Part shown: one piece after another, positions 22,326 through 31,257 of the stretch | Layout of the letters: each line of letters opens with the position of its first letter | How positions within the stretch are numbered: the stretch's first letter is position 1 | NCBI GenBank assembly: GCA_017882685.1 | Contig: JADGPA010000166.1 | Coordinates: forward strand, 1-32,753 | Reading direction: 5' to 3' | Source: Propionibacteriaceae bacterium | GTDB lineage: Bacteria > Actinomycetota > Actinomycetes > Propionibacteriales > Propionibacteriaceae | DNA: 32,753 nt | Position numbers and translations under genes: made by a program | The notes under the pieces: generated by a model | The model's input: the letters and a program-made list of their open reading frames with translations, nothing else | Database searches by the model: none | Told to the model about the DNA's origin: nothing

Positions 22326-23639
22326 ATGACCACCACACGCCGCCTCCGGGCCACCATCGCGATCGCCGCCGCCACCACTCTCGGGTTGGCCGCCTGCAGC
22401 GGACCCGCGGAGACGCCGAAGGCGACGATCACGCCGGACGCCCCGGTCAGCCTCACGTGGTGGACCGGCCAGAGTGATCAGGCCGAGAAGATCCTGGAAG
22501 GCCTGGCCGCCGACTTCCACACTCTGCACCCGAACGTGACCATCGAAGTGAGTTCTGGCGCCTCCTCGACGGAGGAACTGCTGCAGAAGCTGTCTGCCGG
22601 CTTCGCCAGCGACACCTTCCCCAACATCTCCTACTCCTTCGGTTCGTGGGCCAGCGAGCTGGAGTCCTCCGGCAAGACCCAGGACATCACCTCGCTGGTG
22701 GCCGACCCCGCGATCAAGTGGGACGAGTTCCCCTCGGCCGCGCGCACCACCGTCCGTCCGACCGGGGCCAAGACCATCGGCTTCCCTGCCCTTGTCGACA
22801 ACATCTCGCTGATCTACAACAAGAGCGTCTTCGACGCCGCCGGGGTCGCCTACCCCACCGAGAACTGGACGTGGGACGACTTCCGGGCAGCGGCCAAGAA
22901 GCTCACCGACCCGGCCAAGCAGACCTATGGCTACGCGTACTCGGTGTCGGGCTCGGAGGAGACCACCTGGCAGTTCTGGCCGCACCTGTGGCAGAACGGC
23001 GGCAAGATCCTCAGCGACGACCTGACGAAGTCGGCGTTCGCTTCACCCGAGGGTGAGAAATCCCTTGAGTTCCTCCGGGCCATGGCCGTGGATGACAAGA
23101 GCATCTACATCGACCAGACCGACACGAAGTTCGCCCAGCTGTTCGCCAACAACCGGATCGCCATGATGACCTCGGGCCCCTGGCAGCTGTACGACCTGAA
23201 CACCGCAAAGACCAAGTACGGCGTGACCGTGCTGCCGGGCACCAACGGCGACCACCAGACCGTCTCCGGTCCGGACATCTGGGTACTGATGGACACCGGA
23301 GATGCAGGAGAGAACCACTGGTCGTTCGAGCTGCTGAAGTGGCTCACCGACCCGGCGCAGGATGTGAACTGGAACGTGAAGTACGGCAACCTTCCGCTGC
23401 GCAACACCGAGCTCGACTCGCCGGAGTTCAAGGCCCAGGTCAAGGCACTGCCCGGGCTCGACATCATGGCCAACAACAGCGCCAACGCCAAGCAGGCCCG
23501 ACCCACAGTCCCCGGCTACGTGGGGTTGTCGGAGGCCGTCGGGAGCGCGATCTCCCACGTGCTCCAGGGGGACGGCACACCGGCCAAGGCCCTTGCCGAC
23601 GCGGCCAGGAAGGCCGACGAGGCGCTCGCCGAACGCTGA
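22326..23639 (+). CDS. Sugar ABC transporter substrate-binding lipoprotein
   Basis: This 437-residue extracellular solute-binding protein (family 1 type) has a basic start (MTTTRRLRA), a hydrophobic signal segment and lipobox LAAC with Cys24 as lipid anchor. Mature features are VSLTWWTGQSDQAEKILEGL, FPALVDNISLIYNKSVFDAA, NWTWDDFRAAAKKLTD and RIAMMTSGPWQLYDL, all typical of oligosaccharide-binding proteins. GAGAGG lies upstream of the ATG at 22326. It is first in the operon with the SIS, permease and kinase genes; the SIS gene begins 40 bases later. The ligand should be a mono- or oligosaccharide, not identifiable here. Confidence 0.95.
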   Translation: MTTTRRLRATIAIAAATTLGLAACSGPAETPKATITPDAPVSLTWWTGQSDQAEKILEGLAADFHTLHPNVTIEVSSGASSTEELLQKLSAGFASDTFPNISYSFGSWASELESSGKTQDITSLVADPAIKWDEFPSAARTTVRPTGAKTIGFPALVDNISLIYNKSVFDAAGVAYPTENWTWDDFRAAAKKLTDPAKQTYGYAYSVSGSEETTWQFWPHLWQNGGKILSDDLTKSAFASPEGEKSLEFLRAMAVDDKSIYIDQTDTKFAQLFANNRIAMMTSGPWQLYDLNTAKTKYGVTVLPGTNGDHQTVSGPDIWVLMDTGDAGENHWSFELLKWLTDPAQDVNWNVKYGNLPLRNTELDSPEFKAQVKALPGLDIMANNSANAKQARPTVPGYVGLSEAVGSAISHVLQGDGTPAKALADAARKADEALAER

Positions 23640-23679
23640 TCGCTCCAGTACAGCCACCCAGATCGAGTCCAGGAGAGAC

Positions 23680-24561
23680 ATGACCATAACCACCGCTGAG
23701 ATCGAGAGCCAGCCGGCCACCTGGGCCGCGGCCCTGCGGCTGGTGCCGGAGGCCACCCGGTTGCTGGCCCGCCCGGGAGAGCGGGTGCTGGCGATCGGGT
23801 GCGGTACCTCGGTGTTCGTCGCCGAGTCGTTCGCGTACCTGCGCGAGGCTGCCGGCCTCGGTGAAACGGACGCTGCGTACGCTTCCGAGCCCAGGCCGGC
23901 GCGCAACTACACCACCGTGATCGGGATCACCCGCTCCGGGACGACAACAGAGGTGATCGAAGCCCTTCAGGCGCTGCCTGCAGGCGTGCATCGGGTCGTC
24001 GTCACCGGCGTCGCCGACTCCCCGTGCGCCGCTCTGGCCGACGAGGTCCTGCTACTCGATTTCGCGGACGAGCAGTCGGTGGTGCAGACCCGGTTCCCGA
24101 CAACTTTCCTGCTGCTGGCAAGGGCAGCGTTCGGCGAGGACGTCTCCGACCTTCCGGCCCAGGCTGCTCAGGCGCTGGCAACGGATGCGCCCTTCGTGCC
24201 CGACGACCTTGACCACTTCGTCTACCTCGGCAGGGGCTGGACCTACGGGCTGGCGCAAGAGGCTGCGCTGAAGGTGCGCGAGGCCGCCCAGGCCTGGTCG
24301 GAGTCCTACCCCCTGCTCGACTACCGGCACGGCCCGTTGGCCGTCGCCCACGCCGGTTCGCTGGTCTGGATGATCGGGGCAAGGGACGACGACCTCGCCG
24401 ACGACATCGCCGCCACCGGCGCCTGCGTCCTCGCCCAGGCAGCGCAGGACCCGCTGATCGAGCTCGCCCTCGCCCAGCGACTCGCCGTGCGGATCGCGGG
24501 CGTTCGCGGGCTGAACCCCGACCGTCCACGCCACCTGACCCGCTCGATCGTGCTTTCCTGA
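23680..24561 (+). CDS. SIS-domain sugar isomerase/deaminase (AgaS- or FrlB-like)
   Basis: This 293-residue protein is built of two SIS domains. The first has VLAIGCGTSVFVAESFAYL and VIGITRSGTTTEVIEAL, the sugar-phosphate loop. The second has FVYLGRGWTYGLAQEAALK and the family motif YPLLDYRHGPLAVAH. The start MTITTAEIESQPATW resembles the GlmS/AgaS entry helix (E-I-x-x-Q-P). No glutaminase domain is present, so it is not GlmS itself. Candidates are galactosamine-6-phosphate deaminase/isomerase (AgaS) or fructosamine-6-phosphate deglycase (FrlB). It needs a phosphorylated substrate, and the PfkB gene downstream could supply one or use its product. AGGAGAG precedes the ATG at 23680. Confidence 0.87.
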   Translation: MTITTAEIESQPATWAAALRLVPEATRLLARPGERVLAIGCGTSVFVAESFAYLREAAGLGETDAAYASEPRPARNYTTVIGITRSGTTTEVIEALQALPAGVHRVVVTGVADSPCAALADEVLLLDFADEQSVVQTRFPTTFLLLARAAFGEDVSDLPAQAAQALATDAPFVPDDLDHFVYLGRGWTYGLAQEAALKVREAAQAWSESYPLLDYRHGPLAVAHAGSLVWMIGARDDDLADDIAATGACVLAQAAQDPLIELALAQRLAVRIAGVRGLNPDRPRHLTRSIVLS

Positions 24562-24595
24562 GAACAGAGCCGCCACACCGACGGGCAGGAACGAC

Positions 24596-25561
24596 ATGGC
24601 GACCACGACGGAACCGGCCTCACCGCCGCGTACACCCCGACCCGCATCCCGGCAGGGGCGGATCGAACCACGTCCGCGCAGCCGGTCCCGGTGGGTACGC
24701 GACATGCTCGAGGGGTGGAGCTTCGTCGGCCCGGCGATGCTGATCATCCTCGGGCTGTCGGTCTTCCCTGCGCTGTGGGCCTTCGTGCTCTCGTTGCAGA
24801 AGTGGAACGGGTTCGCCACCCCGAAGTTCATCGGAGGGGCCAACTACGCCCGGCTGATCACCGACTCCGAGTTCATCGACGCGGTGGTGCACACCGGCGT
24901 CTACGTGATCCTGTTCGTGCCGGCGTCAGTCCTGACCGGGCTCTTCCTCGCGGTCGCACTGAACCGCAACATCCGGTTCATCGGGGTCTACCGGACGGCG
25001 ATCTTCGTCCCGTTCGTCGCGTCCGCAGCGGCCACAGGCATCCTCTCGACCTACCTCTTCAGCCCGCAGTACGGCCTGGTCAACAACGTGCTGCGGGTAC
25101 TGGGCCTGCCGACCCAGGGGTGGCTGGAGGATCCCAACCAGGCGATGATCGTGATCGCGATCATGTCGCTGTGGGGGCAGGCGGCGTTCACCACCGTCAT
25201 CTACCTCGCCGCACTGCAGGACATCCCGAGCGAGCTGGTCGAATCCGCCCGCATCGACGGTGCCAGCCGGTGGAAGGCGTTCTGGTACGTCATCTGGCCG
25301 CAGCTCGGCCCCGTAACCGTCTTCGTCACGATCTGGCAGGTGATCGGTGCGATCCAGCTGTTCGATCTCGTCTACACAACCACGCGGGGTGGGCCGCTCG
25401 ACGCGACCAAGACGATCGTCTACTTCCTCTGGGAGAAGGCGTTCAAGAACCTGCAATTCGGCTACGGCTCCGCCGCGGCCTACCTGCTGTTCCTCGTCAC
25501 CCTGCTGATCACCATCGGCATGGTCGTCTACGCGCGTCGCAGGAACCTGGAGGCCTTCTGA
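24596..25561 (+). CDS. Sugar ABC transporter permease (MalF-type)
   Basis: This 321-residue inner-membrane protein has a polar, basic leader of about 35 residues, then six membrane helices: FVGPAMLIILGLSVFPALWA, TGVYVILFVPASVLTGLFL, YRTAIFVPFVASAAATGIL, MIVIAIMSLWGQAAFTTVIY, VFVTIWQVIGAIQLFDLV and YLLFLVTLLITIGMVVYA. The cytoplasmic EAA loop reads ELVESARIDGASRWKAFWYV. It pairs with the 25561 permease to form the channel for the 22326 binding protein. Its stop overlaps the next start by one base (TGATG). No ABC ATPase gene lies in the operon. Confidence 0.95.
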   Translation: MATTTEPASPPRTPRPASRQGRIEPRPRSRSRWVRDMLEGWSFVGPAMLIILGLSVFPALWAFVLSLQKWNGFATPKFIGGANYARLITDSEFIDAVVHTGVYVILFVPASVLTGLFLAVALNRNIRFIGVYRTAIFVPFVASAAATGILSTYLFSPQYGLVNNVLRVLGLPTQGWLEDPNQAMIVIAIMSLWGQAAFTTVIYLAALQDIPSELVESARIDGASRWKAFWYVIWPQLGPVTVFVTIWQVIGAIQLFDLVYTTTRGGPLDATKTIVYFLWEKAFKNLQFGYGSAAAYLLFLVTLLITIGMVVYARRRNLEAF

Positions 25562-26439
25562 TGGGCACTACCGTCCGGGACTTGTCGGCGTCCACTCGCC
25601 TGGCAGAGCCCCCGTCCCCCCGGCGGCGCCGGCGGATCAGCGGGTGGCACTTCGTCCTCGCACCGCTGGCTCTGCTGTTCATGACGCCATTCGTCCAGAT
25701 GCTGCTGGCGGCGCTCGCCCCGGCGGAGGAACTGGTCCGCTTCCCGCCCCCGTTCATTCCGTCCCGGCTGACGCTGGATGGAATCGCGAGCCTGTTCAGG
25801 GACACCGACATCCTTCGCTGGCTGGTCAACAGCACGATCGTCTCCCTGATCGCCATCGCTTCCCACCTCGTGCTCTGCTCCCTTGCCGGCTACGGGTTCG
25901 CGCGGCTCCATTTCCGTGGCCGCGACTTCGGCTTCATCGCCATCATCGCGACGATCATGATCCCTACCCAGCTGTTGATGATCCCGACCTACATCATGTT
26001 CTCCCGGCTGGGCCTGATCGACACCCTCGCCGCTGCGTTCGTGCCATGGCTCGCTTCGGCCTTCGGCATCTTCCTGATGCGCCAGTTCTTCCTCTCGATC
26101 CCGGTTGAGCTGGAGGAGGCCGCTGCGCTGGACGGGGCCAACAAGTGGCAGACCTTCCTACGCGTTGTGCTGCCGCTGGCCAAACCGGCGCTGGCGACCT
26201 TGGCGATCTTCACGCTGCTGGGCGCATGGAACGACCTGATCTGGCCGCTGGTGGCGATCAACAAGGAGAACCTGTTCACCATCCAGCTGGGCATCGCGGA
26301 CTTCCAGAGCACGCGAAGGACGCAGTGGTCGCTGCTCATGGCGGGGAATGTCGTGGCAACAGCGCCGCTGATCCTGTTCTTCCTGTTCGCGCAGAAACAC
26401 TTCATCGCGACCATGACGATGACGGGGCTGAAGGGATGA
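25561..26439 (+). CDS. Sugar ABC transporter permease (MalG-type)
   Basis: This 292-residue protein is the second permease half. It begins with a basic leader (PSPRRRRRISGW), then helices WHFVLAPLALLFMTPFVQML, VSLIAIASHLVLCSLAGYGF, FIAIIATIMIPTQLLMIPTY, FVPWLASAFGIFLMRQFF, LATLAIFTLLGAWNDLIWPL and VVATAPLILFFLFAQ. The EAA loop is ELEEAAALDGANKWQTFLRV. The C-terminus ATMTMTGLKG is the usual MalG-type end. It overlaps the upstream permease by one base and the kinase by four (ATGA), so the three are translationally coupled. Confidence 0.95.
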   Translation: MGTTVRDLSASTRLAEPPSPRRRRRISGWHFVLAPLALLFMTPFVQMLLAALAPAEELVRFPPPFIPSRLTLDGIASLFRDTDILRWLVNSTIVSLIAIASHLVLCSLAGYGFARLHFRGRDFGFIAIIATIMIPTQLLMIPTYIMFSRLGLIDTLAAAFVPWLASAFGIFLMRQFFLSIPVELEEAAALDGANKWQTFLRVVLPLAKPALATLAIFTLLGAWNDLIWPLVAINKENLFTIQLGIADFQSTRRTQWSLLMAGNVVATAPLILFFLFAQKHFIATMTMTGLKG

Positions 26440-27380
26440 GGGTGCTCGTCGCGGGCGACGCGAACCTCGACCTTGTGCTGCGCGGCGACGTGGTGCCCCG
26501 ATTCGGCCAGGCCGAGCAACTCCTCGACTCCGCCGACCTCGTGCTCGGCTCCAGCGCCGGTATCTGTGCGTCCGGCCTGGCCAGGCTGGGCATCGACGTC
26601 GCGCTCGTCGCGCGGGTCGGCGCGGACGTCTTCGGAGACCAGACGCTGCAGCTGCTCGCCGCCAACGGCGTTGAGACCGCCGCCATCCTGCAGGGCGACG
26701 AGCCGACCGGGGTGTCGGTGATCCTCTCCGGTGCCGAGGACCGGGCCATCCTCACCCTCACCGGGGCGATGGCCGGGCTCACCGCTGCCGAGGTCCGCGA
26801 AAGGCTGTTCCCCGGCGGTGCGTCCGAGCCCGCCGCCCGGCACCTGCACGTCGCGTCCTACTTCCTGCTGCCCGGCCTCAAGGACGGCCTGCCCGCGCTT
26901 CTGGCAGAGGCCCGCTCCCGCGGGGTCACCACCAGTCTTGACACCAACTGGGATCCGGCTGGGGCCTGGGCCGGGGTGGGGGACTGCCTGCCGCACCTTG
27001 ACCTGTTCCTGCCAAACGCCGCAGAAGCCGTGGCCATCGCCCGTGCGCTCGGCGGCGAACCGGAGGACGCGGAGTCCGCCGCCCGGCTGCTGGCCGGTCA
27101 CGGTCCGCTGGTTGCGGTGAAGGACGGCGCAGCCGGCGGTTTCGCTGTTGCCGGCGACCGTCTCGTGCGCGCCCCGGGGCTCACGGTCGACGTGGTGGAC
27201 ACCACGGGAGCAGGGGACAGTTTCGACGCCGGCTTCCTCGCAGCCTGGTTGCAGGGACGTGGCCCCGCCGACGCGCTGCGCTGGGGCACCGCCGCCGGCT
27301 CACTGTCCACCCGCGGTTCGGGGGGTACCGGGGGCCAGGCGACCCGGGCCGAGCTGGAGGCCGCCCTGGTGGGGCCGTGA
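26436..27380 (+). CDS. PfkB-family carbohydrate kinase
   Basis: This 314-residue kinase of the ribokinase/PfkB superfamily starts VLVAGDANLDLVLRGDVVP. It has the sugar-binding region LVLGSSAGICASGLARLG and ends with the anion-hole/catalytic motif DTTGAGDSFDAGF (Asp255, catalytic base Asp261). It phosphorylates a sugar or sugar derivative with ATP in the cytosol. With the SIS protein, it could be a tagatose-6-phosphate kinase (AgaS route) or a fructosamine 6-kinase (Frl route). It ends the operon; the convergent methyltransferase gene ends 53 bases away. It overlaps the permease stop (ATGA). Confidence 0.92.
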   Translation: MRVLVAGDANLDLVLRGDVVPRFGQAEQLLDSADLVLGSSAGICASGLARLGIDVALVARVGADVFGDQTLQLLAANGVETAAILQGDEPTGVSVILSGAEDRAILTLTGAMAGLTAAEVRERLFPGGASEPAARHLHVASYFLLPGLKDGLPALLAEARSRGVTTSLDTNWDPAGAWAGVGDCLPHLDLFLPNAAEAVAIARALGGEPEDAESAARLLAGHGPLVAVKDGAAGGFAVAGDRLVRAPGLTVDVVDTTGAGDSFDAGFLAAWLQGRGPADALRWGTAAGSLSTRGSGGTGGQATRAELEAALVGP

Positions 27381-27433
27381 TGTCGTCGGCTCGGCCCGAC
27401 GTCGTGCCGGCGGCGCCGCGTGGCTGCCTGGGC

Positions 27434-28048
27434 TCAGCCGGCGCTCGGCGCGAGCGCCTCGACGACGTGGTCGAGCGCGACATGGAACCCCACCTCGGTG
27501 CGGACCTCCCTGCGCACCACTTCCGCCCGCCGCGCCACCAGGCCCAGGGCTGCCAGCAGCCCCGCGACCACCTCGGGCGTGGTGAGCAGGTTGGGGTCAC
27601 GTGGCCCGCCCCAACCCCGGTCGAGGTTGCTGGCGTCGTGCGCGATGACGAGTATCCGGCCGCCGGGCGCCAGCCCGGGCACAACGTGCTGGAACGCCAG
27701 CCGCAACTGGGGCTCGGGCAGCTGCAGGTAGCTGAGCAGGATGAGGTCGAAGCTGGCCTGGCGCGGCCGATAGCCGACCGCGTCCCCGACGATCGCATCG
27801 ACCGGATGATTCAGCAGGGCCGAATGGCTCTGGATGCGTCCTACCTCGACGGTGCCGGAGTCGATGGCAGTCACCTGCCAGCCGCGTCCCGCCAGCCACA
27901 CCGAGTTGGCGCCCTCGCCGGCGCCGAGGTCGAGGGCGCGGCCCGGGCGCAGCTTTCGGCACGCCGCGACCACGAACGGGTTGGGGGTCGTGTCCCAGGC
28001 CATCGCGGCTGCGGCGTGACGTTCGGCCCAACTGGCCGTGTCCGACAT
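27434..28048 (-). CDS. Class I SAM-dependent methyltransferase
   Basis: This 204-residue protein has motif I ALDLGAGEGANSVWLAGRGW (residues about 38-57), an acidic motif II region (VTAIDSGTVEVGRIQ), FDLILLSYLQLPEP as the motif IV region and LAPGGRILVIAHDASN. The ATG at 28048 follows GAGGTGAGG. Such small methyltransferases resemble TehB/SAM-binding enzymes for small molecules. It is convergent with the sugar operon and divergent from the oxidoreductase at 28131, so it has no obvious partner. Substrate unknown. Confidence 0.88.
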   Translation of the reverse strand: MSDTASWAERHAAAAMAWDTTPNPFVVAACRKLRPGRALDLGAGEGANSVWLAGRGWQVTAIDSGTVEVGRIQSHSALLNHPVDAIVGDAVGYRPRQASFDLILLSYLQLPEPQLRLAFQHVVPGLAPGGRILVIAHDASNLDRGWGGPRDPNLLTTPEVVAGLLAALGLVARRAEVVRREVRTEVGFHVALDHVVEALAPSAG

Positions 28049-28130
28049 CGCCTCACCTCTCGCTGGCGAGGCTAGGTGCAATCGCTGGACGGCACGCCCG
28101 CTGCAACAAGCCCGTCCCTAACCTGTAACC

Positions 28131-29228
28131 ATGGTGTCCCTTTTCGATCCGCTGACGTTGCGCGGCGTGACCATCCCGAACCGCATCTTCCTTGCGCCGA
28201 TGTGCCAGTACCAGTGCGAGGCGCGCGACGGTGTGCCCCGCGACTGGCACCTTGTGCACCTTGGTGCCCGTGCTGCCGGGGGGTTCGGGCTGATCATTGC
28301 CGAAGCCACCGGGGTGGTGCCGGAGGGACGCATCACGCCCCAGTGCCCGGGGCTGTGGAGCGAGGAGCAGCAGGAGGCCTGGAGCCACATCGTCGACTTC
28401 TGCCACTCCCAGGGCGCGAAGGTGGCGATCCAGCTTCAGCACGCCGGCCGGAAGGGCTCGACCTATCGGGAGTTCCGTGAGCATGGCAGGTCGGGCTCAA
28501 TCCCGCCCGACGACGGCGGCTGGGAGACCATCGGTCCCTCGGCTGTGCCGTTCCCTGGCCTTGCAACGCCCCGTGAGGCAACCCTTGACGACCTCGCCGG
28601 AGTGGTCGCCGGGTTCGCGGCCGCCACCGTGCGTGCCGACGCAGCCGGCTTCGACGCCGTGGAGCTGCACGCCGCCCATGGGTACCTGCTGTTCCAATTC
28701 CTCTCACCGCTGTCCAACCACCGCACCGACTCCTACGGCGGCGACCTGGCCGGACGCAGCCGTCTGCTGATGGAGGTGACCGACGCGGTGCGGGCCGTCT
28801 GGCCGCAGGACAAGCCGCTGCTGGTGCGGATCTCTGCCACGGAATGGACCGAGGGTGGTTTCACCGTCGCGGAGGCCGAGACGGTCTCGGCGATGCTGGC
28901 CGAGCATGGGGTTGACCTGATCGATGTCTCCAGCGGCGGCAATGTTGTTGCGAGGATTCCTGCCGGCCCCGGCTACCAGGTGAAGCTGGCTCGCGACGTC
29001 CGCAAGGCGGGGTTGCCGGTGAGCGCCGTCGGCCTGATCACCGAGCCTGCCCAGGCGCAGGCGATCCTCGATGAGGGCAGCGCCGACGCGATCTCGCTGG
29101 CCCGGGTTGCGCTCCGCGAACCTTCCTGGCCGTTACGTGCTGCAGCCGAGCTGGACGCCGACGCGATGGCCCGCTACCCCGACTCCTACCTGCGCGGACG
29201 CTGGCCGGCGATCGAGCCCGTCCACTGA
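28131..29228 (+). CDS. NADH:flavin oxidoreductase, old yellow enzyme family (YqjM/NamA-like)
   Basis: This 365-residue FMN enzyme of the OYE family reduces activated C=C bonds with NAD(P)H. Markers are LAPMCQYQC with Cys25 (the YqjM redox-sensing cysteine), AIQLQHAGRKG, and the substrate-binding pair HAAHGYLL (His180, His183, with Tyr185). SNHRTDSYGGDLAGRSR is a further family motif. VGLITEPAQAQAILDEG and SLARVALREPSWP form the phosphate-binding end of the barrel. Length matches the YqjM branch. It starts 82 bases from the divergent methyltransferase. Physiological substrate unknown. Confidence 0.94.
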   Translation: MVSLFDPLTLRGVTIPNRIFLAPMCQYQCEARDGVPRDWHLVHLGARAAGGFGLIIAEATGVVPEGRITPQCPGLWSEEQQEAWSHIVDFCHSQGAKVAIQLQHAGRKGSTYREFREHGRSGSIPPDDGGWETIGPSAVPFPGLATPREATLDDLAGVVAGFAAATVRADAAGFDAVELHAAHGYLLFQFLSPLSNHRTDSYGGDLAGRSRLLMEVTDAVRAVWPQDKPLLVRISATEWTEGGFTVAEAETVSAMLAEHGVDLIDVSSGGNVVARIPAGPGYQVKLARDVRKAGLPVSAVGLITEPAQAQAILDEGSADAISLARVALREPSWPLRAAAELDADAMARYPDSYLRGRWPAIEPVH

Positions 29229-29283
29229 CCCCCCCGGATTGGGGCCAGCCACCGGTTTGAACCGGATTGAGAACCGTCCCCGG

Positions 29284-30225
29284 TTAGCCGAGGACGAGTT
29301 CGCCGTCGACCAGCGAGACCGGGCGTGGGTCGGTGATCGTGCCACCGAAGGTGCCGTCGGGCAGCCTGTTGTTGAAGGCGAGGAACGTCCACTCCCCGGT
29401 GTCCCGCCACGGGAGCAGCCGTCCGACGTACACACTGGAATCGGCAAGGAGCTGTGCGTTGGTGAGGTCGTACGGGCCGAGCACGGTCTCGGCCTTCGCC
29501 ACCCAGGTGCCGCCCGGAGTGCCGGTCGCCTGCATCGCGGCGGAGGTGTCACTGCCGAGGCAGCTGAAGATCAGGAATGCCTGGCCCTCGACCTCGACGG
29601 TGTGCATGACCTCGAGGTGGCCGAAGCCCAGCCCTACCTCCGAGAGCGGCGGTCGGACCTCCCAGGTGCGCAGGTCGGATGACCAGCAGTGCCCGACGAC
29701 GCCGCGATCGTCGGCGGGGCCGGTGCGCCCGCGGGCTGTGATCAGCAAGTGCCAGCCGTCGCCGTCCGGGTCGGGCAGCACCCAGGGGTCACGGAACGCC
29801 TCGTCGCGCCAGCCCCTGTCGGCGAGCCTCTCGTACCACCGGTCGTCGGCGGAGGCCACCTGTCCCTGCTTCTCCCAGGCGTACAGGTCGGGCGAGGTGG
29901 CGTAGCCGATGGACTGCACATTCTTGCCGGCCACCAGCCGGGCGCCGGTGTAGTAGAGGAACCAGGTGCCGTCCGGGTCCCGCGTCACCGAACCGGTCCA
30001 CGTGGCCAGTTCGTCGAATTCCTCCGGCTGGCCGTGGCCCACGGCATCGGCGACCCGCGTCCAGGTGGTGAGGTCGGTGGAAATCGCGTGCCCGATCGAG
30101 GCCCGATAGTGCCGGGCGTCGGGGTCCTTCAGCGCCTTCGGCGCGTGCAGGAAGAACAGGTGGTAGTGCTCCCCGTCGTCGGCGAACCAGAAGTCCCAGA
30201 CCCACGACTCGGGCAGTGTGAACAT
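29284..30225 (-). CDS. GH32/43/68-like five-bladed beta-propeller glycoside hydrolase
   Basis: This 313-residue protein has the clan GH-F/J propeller pattern: SWVWDFWFADDGEHYHLFFL with Asp11 as likely nucleophile, repeated W-x-x-x blades (LTTWTRVAD, TRDPDGTWFLYYTGA), FRDPWVLPD with the RDP motif (145-147), and GHLEVMHTVE with Glu205 as a candidate acid. No signal peptide is visible, so it should be cytosolic. I chose the ATG at 30225 (MFTLPESW). The family covers beta-fructosidases, arabinanases and xylosidases. It stands alone between the OYE gene (convergent) and the DMT transporter (divergent, 83 bases). Substrate uncertain. Confidence 0.82.
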   Translation of the reverse strand: MFTLPESWVWDFWFADDGEHYHLFFLHAPKALKDPDARHYRASIGHAISTDLTTWTRVADAVGHGQPEEFDELATWTGSVTRDPDGTWFLYYTGARLVAGKNVQSIGYATSPDLYAWEKQGQVASADDRWYERLADRGWRDEAFRDPWVLPDPDGDGWHLLITARGRTGPADDRGVVGHCWSSDLRTWEVRPPLSEVGLGFGHLEVMHTVEVEGQAFLIFSCLGSDTSAAMQATGTPGGTWVAKAETVLGPYDLTNAQLLADSSVYVGRLLPWRDTGEWTFLAFNNRLPDGTFGGTITDPRPVSLVDGELVLG

Positions 30226-30308
30226 GGGCGGCTCCGTCCTTGGCCAGGACGTCAATCGAACCACCCAGCGGCTAGTCTGCGCAGCAGTCGACGCGGGGGA
30301 GGGCTTCT

Positions 30309-31241
30309 GTGACCGGTCAGATTGTGCTGCTCGCGCTCGTGCTCGGTGTGGTGGCGGGTGCTGTGATCCCCTTCCAGACGGCCATCAACTCCCGGCTGGC
30401 TGGGCTGCTTGGCGCCGTGTTCCCGGCGTCGCTGATCTCCTTCGCGATCGGCTCCGCCGGACTGGGCGTGCTGGTGCTGGTGACCGGAACCCCGATGCCC
30501 TGGGTGGCCACCGCCTCCGGCCAGCCGTGGTGGATCTGGATCGGCGGCGTCTGCGGGTTGGTGTTCCTGACCATGAACATCGTGCTCATGCCGCGGATCG
30601 GTGCGTCGGCGACCGTCGTGCTTCCTCTGGTCGGGCAGGTGTTCGGCGGCCTGGTGATCGACATGACCGGAGCGTTCGACACCGCCGTGCGTGCGCTCAG
30701 CCTCTTCCGGGCACTGGGTGCCGTGCTCGTCGTCGTCGGCGCGGCGATGGTGAACCTCGCCGGGCGCCCTGCCGCAGCCACATCACCCGAGGACGCCCAC
30801 CGCCCGCACCCGATGCTGTGGGTGGTGGCGGTGCTGGCGGGGACGCTCGGCGCGATCCAGACCGCCGTCAACGGCCGGCTCGGGCAGGCCATAGGCTCTG
30901 CGCTGGCTGCGGCACTGGTGTCCTTCCTGATCGGGACGGCCGGCTTGATCGTCGTCAACCTGGTGAGTCGCCCGCGACTGCAGCGCACCGGGCCGATCCC
31001 CTGGTGGCTGCTCAGCGGCGGCCTGCTGGGTGCGGCGTTCGTGCTCGTCAACGCGTTCAACGCGCCCGTGCTCGGCACGTCGCTGGCGGTGAGCATCGTC
31101 CTGCTCGGCCAGGTGGCTGCCGGGCTCGTGCTCGACCACCGTGGCTGGCTGGGCGTACGCCCGCGTCCGATCACCCTCTGGCGGCTCCTGGGCGCTGCCC
31201 TCGTGCTGGTCGGTGTTGCCCTGGTGCGCTTCGCCGCCTGA
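30309..31241 (+). CDS. DMT-family transporter (YdcZ/DUF606 duplicated)
   Basis: This 310-residue inner-membrane protein has ten predicted helices in two homologous halves. Each half repeats the DUF606 pattern: GAVIPFQTAINSRLAGLLGA in the first, GTLGAIQTAVNGRLGQAIGS in the second, each followed by a SLISFAIGSAGLG/ALVSFLIGTAGLI helix and a late VVLPLVGQVFGGLVID/SIVLLGQVAAGLVLDH helix. The halves are joined by a polar linker near residue 160. It is a drug/metabolite-superfamily transporter of unknown substrate. The start is the GTG at 30309, with GGGGAGGG upstream. It diverges from the GH gene, which may suggest a shared role. Confidence 0.9.
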   Translation: MTGQIVLLALVLGVVAGAVIPFQTAINSRLAGLLGAVFPASLISFAIGSAGLGVLVLVTGTPMPWVATASGQPWWIWIGGVCGLVFLTMNIVLMPRIGASATVVLPLVGQVFGGLVIDMTGAFDTAVRALSLFRALGAVLVVVGAAMVNLAGRPAAATSPEDAHRPHPMLWVVAVLAGTLGAIQTAVNGRLGQAIGSALAAALVSFLIGTAGLIVVNLVSRPRLQRTGPIPWWLLSGGLLGAAFVLVNAFNAPVLGTSLAVSIVLLGQVAAGLVLDHRGWLGVRPRPITLWRLLGAALVLVGVALVRFAA

Positions 31242-31257
31242 CTCCGTCCCACAAACA

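Noticed and set aside
29252-29285. Small inverted repeats (CCGGTT-TG-AACCGG and AACCG-TCCC-CGGTT) between the OYE and GH genes
   Set aside because: Arms are only 5-6 bp, no T-tract follows, and one overlaps the stop codon; too weak to call a terminator.
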